Below are positions 59,325 to 64,000 of a stretch of DNA of 64,000 bases, one piece after another. The stretch is from NCBI GenBank assembly GCA_002683825.1, contig NYUD01000019.1:62001-126000 (forward strand), read 5' to 3'. How positions within the stretch are numbered: the stretch's first letter is position 1; the number at the start of each line of letters is the position of its first letter. Made by a program: the position numbers and the translations under genes. Under the pieces are notes generated by a model. The model had not been told where the DNA came from, did no database searches, and was given only the letters and a program-made list of their open reading frames with translations. This DNA comes from Planctomycetota bacterium (lineage in GTDB: Bacteria > Planctomycetota > UBA1135 > GCA-002686595).

Positions 59325-60637
59325 TGACGATGATCCCTAAAGCAATCGGACTTCTAGCCCTTACGGTCCTTCCCTCGCACGCCGCGCCTCGCGGCGAGGG
59401 CGGGAGTGACCTTCTTGCCATTCGCGTCGGCAAAGCCGAGACGATCTCGCAAGGGACCCTCGAGCACGTCGTGATCCTCGTCGAGGGCGGAAAGATCGTG
59501 ACCATCGGCGAGGACCTGCTGATCGAACGCGGCATCCCGATTCTAGAACGTCCGGACTGGACCGCCATGCCGGGCCTGGTTAGCTGTCACACTCGTATCG
59601 GTCTGGAGAAATCAACCTCGCGTAGCTTCGAACCGAACACGAACCCCAAGCGTGAGGTCTATCCCCGTCAGAAGGTTTGGAAGGAGCTTCTCGAGCTCGG
59701 CGTCACAACTCTGGGGCTCGTTCCGGAGGGCAACTCAGGTGTGCCTGGGCAGGCGATCGCCATCCGCCCCTACGGGGACACAATCGACGAGATGCTCCTT
59801 GAGGAAGATGTCTACCTCAAGATGAACCTGCAGTCGAGTTCGTCGTCCAAGGCGATCATCCGCGATGCTTTCGGTAAGGTCGACACCTACAACAAGAAGG
59901 TCGCAAAAGAGCGCGAGAAGTGGGAGAAGGCTCGCGAGAAGAGCAAGAAAAAGAGTTCGCGCTCGCGTTCGAAAAAGAGCAAGGACGATGACGAAAAAGA
60001 GGGTGACGACAAGGAGAAAGAAAAAGCGAAGTCGACCGAGGAGGTCCCCAAGGAATTCGTTCCTCCCGCACCCGACGCCAAAGTGCAGCCCTTCATCGAT
60101 CTACGTGAAGGCCGACTCACCGCCATGCTGAGCATCCGCAAGGCCGGCGACTACTTGCATCTTCTGGATGTCATGGAGGAGGAAGAGGATGTCAAGTGGT
60201 TCTTGCGTGTCCCGCTACGGACGGACATCGATCTTTACGAGGTCGCGGATCGGCTTGGCGAGCGGGAGGTGCTCGCTGTTCTAAACACGCGGATCACCTT
60301 GCAGGCCCACAGCCGCCGCGAAAGGAACATCCCTGCGGAACTGGCAAGAACCGGAGTTCACCTGGCCCTGACTCCGGAGAGCGACCGCATGAGTTCCTAC
60401 GAGGAATGGATGAACGATGTCGGACACCTCGTCTCTCGCGGTCTGGAGCGCGAGAAGGCATTGGCTGCCGTCACCCAAGAACCTGCGCGTGCGCTGGGGC
60501 TGGACGAACAGCTGGGCACGCTGGATGCCGGCAAGGACGCCAACATCGTTTTTTGGGATGGAGATCCACTTGAACCTGCTTCACGTGTTCAAGCGGTCAT
60601 GCTCGAAGGACGTTTCGTCACCGGAGAGGTGGACTGA
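59324..60637 (+). CDS. Amidohydrolase-like secreted protein with Lys-rich insertion (gene H)
   Basis: A 437-residue protein with signal AIGLLALTVLPSHAA. The metal strand reads MPGLVSCHTRIGLEK, so the second His of HxH is Arg. Residues about 185-242 are a Lys/Ser/Glu-rich stretch (EKAREKSKKKSSRSRSKKSK, then DDDEKEGDDKEKEKAKS). Later parts keep LALTPESDR and GTLDAGKDANIVFWDGDPL. No full metal set remains. It starts at ATG 59324 on the gene G stop (TAATG) and its stop overlaps gene I (TGATG). Confidence 0.8.
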   Translation: MTMIPKAIGLLALTVLPSHAAPRGEGGSDLLAIRVGKAETISQGTLEHVVILVEGGKIVTIGEDLLIERGIPILERPDWTAMPGLVSCHTRIGLEKSTSRSFEPNTNPKREVYPRQKVWKELLELGVTTLGLVPEGNSGVPGQAIAIRPYGDTIDEMLLEEDVYLKMNLQSSSSSKAIIRDAFGKVDTYNKKVAKEREKWEKAREKSKKKSSRSRSKKSKDDDEKEGDDKEKEKAKSTEEVPKEFVPPAPDAKVQPFIDLREGRLTAMLSIRKAGDYLHLLDVMEEEEDVKWFLRVPLRTDIDLYEVADRLGEREVLAVLNTRITLQAHSRRERNIPAELARTGVHLALTPESDRMSSYEEWMNDVGHLVSRGLEREKALAAVTQEPARALGLDEQLGTLDAGKDANIVFWDGDPLEPASRVQAVMLEGRFVTGEVD

Positions 60638-62271
60638 TGGATCGCAGCCGCACGAGACACTTTTTCGGCATTTCTTGGGTAGTGCTTTTCACTCTCGGCC
60701 TGGTTGCGCCGGGCTTCAGTCGTGGCGCTGCGCGCTTGTTGGACGACGAAGACGAGAAGAAAGAGGAAGAAAAGCAGGACGAGAAAGAGGGGGAAGAGGA
60801 CGACGCCTATTTCGCCGTGGTCGGGGGCGACGTCATCACGGGCACAGGAGCTGTTCTTCGGGGAGCCACGGTGCTTTCGAAGAACGGTGTGATCGAAGCG
60901 ATCGGTAGCAACGTCTTTTTGCCCGAAGGCACCGAAACGCTCGATGCCGGCGGTATGTCGGTCTATCCGGGGCTCGTGGCGCTCAACGCCTCGTCCAGGA
61001 TCAGCGGCGGGTTGCTGGCAGCGGAGGCGCCGATCGTTGCCGGCCGCGACATTCTCGACCACCTGAATGAGTCGATCGGGCGTGCCCTGGGGGGAGAGAG
61101 CCACGTCGACACGCCCGACAACCGGCGAGGCGATGAGATAGGCGACTGGGAGGACCTCCAGGGAGAACAAGAGGCCGGCGCAAAAGGCAGCAAGCACAAC
61201 GATTCGTTCGATCCGTTCAGCCCGTACATGACGATGGCCTTGGCCGCTGGCATCACGACCGCCGATCAGTCGGGAGCCGCCGTGAAACTGAAACGCGGTG
61301 AGATCGGCGACGTTGTGATGAACGAGCGCAACCTGGTCAGTTTCAGCTGGAGTACGGAAAACCCCAGCGGGATCCGTTCCCTGCGCGAGAAGTTCCGTAC
61401 GACACAGGACTACCTGGACAAGTACCGGGCCTGGGAAGAGCGTGGAAACAAGGATGAGAAAGAGCCGCCCAAGAAGGGCGTGGATCGGAGTGCCTTGCGC
61501 GTGCTGCAAAACCGGTCGTTGGCCCGGTTCCGCGCCAACGACCGCGAGGATCTGTTAGGAATCGCCCGTTTCGCCCAGGAATTCGGTTTCCGACCCGTGA
61601 TCGATGGTTGCCGCGAAGGCTGGACGGTAGCGGACGAACTGGGGCGCGCCGGGGCCTACGCGATCATCATCGCGCGCGATCGGCGACCGAAGGACGAATC
61701 GCTCGTCCGTCCCGGTGGGTCGAAAATTGAGAATGCCGCCATTTTGCACCGTCACGGCGTGCAGATAGCGGTGAAAGCCTTCACCACCTCGATCGAATCG
61801 ATGGGCATCACCGGTCGTGACATCCTGCACCTGCCCGTCGAGGCAGCCTTTGCCGTACGCGGAGGACTGTCCAACGAAGCCGCGCTCGCCGCGATCACCA
61901 CGGTGCCCGCGCGCATCCTGGGCGTCAGCCAGCGAGTCGGCACTTTGGTCGAGGGCAAGGACTGCGATCTGATTGTCACGGACGGGGACATCCTCCACTA
62001 CCAGACCTTCGTTCAATACGCAGTCGTCTCGGGCAAGCTCGTCTACGATAAGGAGAAAGAGCTCTACTTTGCCCACATCCGGCCCCGCCCCGAGGGAATC
62101 GAGGACGAGCTCGAGGTCGAAGCAGTGGAAGACGACGGAGAGGAAGAACCTCCTGAGGGTGACGGCGAGGATGACGGCGAGGGTGACGACGAGGGTGACG
62201 GCGAGGGTGACGGCGAGGGTGACGGCGAGGGTGACGACGAGGATGGCGATCACCAGGACGACGACTCCTGA
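60637..62271 (+). CDS. Amidohydrolase-like secreted protein with repeat tail (gene I)
   Basis: A 544-residue protein, last of the operon. A hydrophobic N-terminus (VVLFTLGLVAPGFS) is followed by a charged linker (DDEDEKKEEEKQDEKEGEEDD). The metal strand reads YPGLVALNASSRISGG, with no histidine. GITTADQSG and the close GTLVEGKDCDLIVTDGDIL keep the fold markers. Residues about 488-544 are an acidic Glu/Asp/Gly tail built on a 12-bp repeat. It probably binds cations rather than catalyses. A 261-bp gap with no clear terminator follows. Confidence 0.8.
   Translation: MDRSRTRHFFGISWVVLFTLGLVAPGFSRGAARLLDDEDEKKEEEKQDEKEGEEDDAYFAVVGGDVITGTGAVLRGATVLSKNGVIEAIGSNVFLPEGTETLDAGGMSVYPGLVALNASSRISGGLLAAEAPIVAGRDILDHLNESIGRALGGESHVDTPDNRRGDEIGDWEDLQGEQEAGAKGSKHNDSFDPFSPYMTMALAAGITTADQSGAAVKLKRGEIGDVVMNERNLVSFSWSTENPSGIRSLREKFRTTQDYLDKYRAWEERGNKDEKEPPKKGVDRSALRVLQNRSLARFRANDREDLLGIARFAQEFGFRPVIDGCREGWTVADELGRAGAYAIIIARDRRPKDESLVRPGGSKIENAAILHRHGVQIAVKAFTTSIESMGITGRDILHLPVEAAFAVRGGLSNEAALAAITTVPARILGVSQRVGTLVEGKDCDLIVTDGDILHYQTFVQYAVVSGKLVYDKEKELYFAHIRPRPEGIEDELEVEAVEDDGEEEPPEGDGEDDGEGDDEGDGEGDGEGDGEGDDEDGDHQDDDS
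62161..62244 (+). repeat. 12-bp tandem repeat encoding an acidic tail
   Basis: Seven head-to-tail copies of GACGGCGAGGGT, with GACGACGAGGGT and GAT-ending variants, encode DGEG/DDEG/DGED units in frame at the end of gene I. The copies are nearly identical at the DNA level, so copy number probably varies between strains by slippage without breaking the frame. Confidence 0.9.
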
Positions 62272-62532
62272 ATCACCCTGAGGGGACCAGGCCGTAACGA
62301 GGCTTTGCCGCGGACCGGCGGGCTATGTTGGGATTGGCCTCGAATCGGCCACGAGACGAATCCTTCGGATTCCTAGCTCGCCATCGAGATGCGGTGCGAG
62401 CGCAAGGCTCGACCCACTTGCCGGCTTCCCGGGAAACCCAGTGCCTCTTGAGCAGCGAACGGTTGATTCGATCGGGACGTTGCACCCCCCGATCCTCCCC
62501 GCTAGCCTGGCTCTGCATGGGGTGGGGTCGAC

Positions 62533-63594
62533 ATGATTCTTCGTGACCTATTGCGTGTCCTGGGGTCAGCCGACCGTCGCGACGGGCGGAATCTGACGCA
62601 CGAAGAGGCTTTTCGCGCCTTCGGGGCCATTCTCGACGGCGAGGAGAGTGAAATCACCACCGGCGCTTTCTTGATCGCCATGCGCTGGAAGGGAGTCACG
62701 GTCGAAGAACTCACAGGATTCGCCCGCGCCGCGCGCACGCGCGCACGGATTCCCTGCGAGGGAATGGGCGGCCTTTGTTGCCTTTGCCCGCCCCACGACG
62801 GCGCTGATTTCGATCCGCCGCTGGAGGTTGCTGCGGGATTCGTTGCCGCCGGAGCCGGAGTAAGAATACTTCTGGTCTCGGACTCCGGCGTACCGCCCCG
62901 TCGCGGTGTGACCGCCGGCGATGCGCTCCGGCACCTGGGCGCACCGCTCTCCTGGGACGTTGCCGAGGTCGAACAGAAGGTTGAAAAAATCGGTTTTGCC
63001 GCGATCGCCGCCCCGGCGATCTTGCCAGCGCTTTTGGAATTGCGTCGCGTGCGCGGAGAAGTGGGTGTGCGCACGCCGCTTTCGACGGTGGAAAAACTCA
63101 TCGTGCCCTCGAGCGCGGCGGTGGTGACCGGCGCCCAACATGGCCCCGTTCTCGGTGTGGCCGTCGAAACCATCTCGAGCCTGGGCCATCCCAACGGCAT
63201 CGTGATTCAGGGCATGGGCGGCAGCCTGGTTCCCAACTTGAAGCGTCGCACACGGGGCATCGAACTCTCCGGCGACCATCAGGTGCCGCTTACCGTCGAG
63301 CCGGCCGATTTCGGCCTGAGCGTGCAGGACAACCCCGAGCTCCCGATGTACGGTCCGCCCGAAGAAGGCCAGGGCACCGGTGACAACCCCCATCTCGTTC
63401 GCGCGGCCGGCGAGATCGTGGAAGAGGTGCTCAAGGGGGAAACGGGATCTGCGCGGAATGCGACGATCCTGGCCGCCGCCGTGATTCTCAAAGCCGCCGG
63501 CCGCGCACCGACGCTGGCCGAGGGCGTCGATCAGGCGGTTGGCAGCATCGATCAGGGCGCCGCGCTCGGGCAACTGGAGAGAATCCGGGGCTAA
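62533..63594 (+). CDS. TrpD2/YbiB-like glycosyl transferase-fold protein
   Basis: A 353-residue protein of the nucleoside phosphorylase/anthranilate phosphoribosyltransferase fold. The N-terminal helical domain (EITTGAFLIAMRWKGVTVEELTGFARAAR) matches TrpD. The PRPP loop GTGGD of true TrpD is replaced by PHDGADF. The segment LPALLELRRVRGEVGVRTPLSTVEKL and the late GMGGSLVPNLKRRTRGIEL block match YbiB-type TrpD2 proteins, which bind nucleic acid and lack the trp enzyme activity. No trp gene adjoins it. A true TrpD is thus less likely than a YbiB-like protein. Confidence 0.8.
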   Translation: MILRDLLRVLGSADRRDGRNLTHEEAFRAFGAILDGEESEITTGAFLIAMRWKGVTVEELTGFARAARTRARIPCEGMGGLCCLCPPHDGADFDPPLEVAAGFVAAGAGVRILLVSDSGVPPRRGVTAGDALRHLGAPLSWDVAEVEQKVEKIGFAAIAAPAILPALLELRRVRGEVGVRTPLSTVEKLIVPSSAAVVTGAQHGPVLGVAVETISSLGHPNGIVIQGMGGSLVPNLKRRTRGIELSGDHQVPLTVEPADFGLSVQDNPELPMYGPPEEGQGTGDNPHLVRAAGEIVEEVLKGETGSARNATILAAAVILKAAGRAPTLAEGVDQAVGSIDQGAALGQLERIRG

Positions 63595-63928
63595 GTACTC
63601 GCGCCGGCGGGATTTCGATGCCGGCCGTTCTGGCGCTGCCCTTCTGGATTTCGATGAGAGGGTCCTCACCCAATGAGCGAGAGGACTCAAGCGGAAGGGC
63701 TTCCAGGTCGAAGGCTCCCCCGGGTCCCCCCTTCGAGGTGCCGAAGAGCTGGAACCCGCGCATGCCGGACACAAGAAACCAAACCGAGGAAGCGACCATC
63801 GCCGCGACTCTTTGGAGAGGCTACGGATCCGTAGGCCTGAAATTATCTCCCGGACCCGCGGAGGGAGTCTTCGTGCCGAGAAATCCTTCGTGTTCGAGCA
63901 GCGCGCCCTTTTCTTGCGGAGACCTCAT
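63595..63928 (+). other. Intergenic region before the truncated last gene
   Basis: A 334-bp gap. A 104-codon plus-strand frame and a 103-codon minus-strand frame cross it, but neither has a convincing ribosome site or a recognisable product. The only feature of note is GGAG at 63918-63921, the likely ribosome site of the next gene. Confidence 0.45.
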
Positions 63929-64000
63929 TTGAGTGCAATCATTCGCCGGAGTTTTCTGGCCACCCTGTTTCTCGCGTTTGCCTTTCTGGCGTCCCCACCA
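63929..64000 (+). CDS. Truncated gene starting with a signal peptide
   Basis: TTG 63929, with GGAG seven bases upstream, opens a frame that runs off the window. The 24 visible residues (SAIIRRSFLATLFLAFAFL, then ASPP) are a textbook signal peptide: two Arg, a hydrophobic core and a small-residue end. The product is exported; its identity lies outside the window. Confidence 0.6.
   Translation, partial: MSAIIRRSFLATLFLAFAFLASPP

Noticed and set aside
63488..63932. Short ORFs on both strands near the right edge
   Set aside because: They have no ribosome site, no recognisable product and conflicting frames; one overlaps the TrpD2-like gene end.
1..64000. Mobile elements, phage or CRISPR
   Set aside because: No transposase, integrase, terminal inverted repeats or spaced repeat array was recognised; the only repeats are the PilZ duplication and two short tandem arrays.

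Overview
This 64-kb window is GC-rich bacterial chromosome with many GTG and TTG starts and tightly overlapping operons. The gene content points to Planctomycetota: two sulfatase genes, two ECF sigma factors each followed by an anti-sigma factor, CotH, parallel beta-helix and PilZ proteins, and a large set of secreted amidohydrolase-like proteins. This is inferred from gene content, since no 16S rRNA gene is present. I saw no transposase, integrase, phage gene or CRISPR array. The only RNA gene recognised is tRNA-Arg(CCG).

Layout. Positions 1-2936 hold thioredoxin, fmt, rsmB and a small membrane protein. Positions 2946-9423 hold two sulfatase genes, a TIM-barrel isomerase-like protein, a small Cys-containing ORF and a LeuA-type synthase. 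Positions 9480-12105 hold an aspartate kinase and a beta-helix lipoprotein. Positions 12256-17543 form one envelope operon: DUF4956 membrane protein, CotH/beta-helix fusion, VTC-domain protein and a FAM3/ILEI-like protein. Next come mgtE and an unusually long signal peptidase, then an ECF sigma operon, mnmH, a radical SAM protein, a family 9 glycosyltransferase, purF and the tRNA.

Positions 28524-32010 hold a DxDxDG calcium-repeat protein and a second ECF operon (sigma, anti-sigma, RseB-like lipoprotein) with a visible GGAAC-N17-CGTC promoter. Positions 32184-34592 hold a PilZ gene duplicated as a 468-bp direct repeat, and a CheX-like/coiled-coil pair. Positions 34604-47726 hold a split glutamine-dependent NAD synthetase, MoxR, a TPR lipoprotein, MltA, a transketolase-like enzyme, a DUF692 (MNIO) enzyme with a probable partner, a degenerate squalene-synthase-like protein, a nucleoside transporter and purine nucleoside phosphorylase.

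The standout region is 48613-62271: nine co-directional, overlapping or nearly contiguous genes encoding ten amidohydrolase-like modules, all with apparent secretion signals. Only two (56779-58110 and 58104-59324) keep the HxH...H...H...D metal-ligand pattern. The other eight have lost the HxH motif, and several carry Lys/Glu-rich helical insertions or acidic tails. This looks like an operon of two enzymes plus many pseudoenzyme paralogues, possibly an envelope assembly or a binding system. The window ends with a TrpD2/YbiB-like gene and a truncated gene that begins with a signal peptide.
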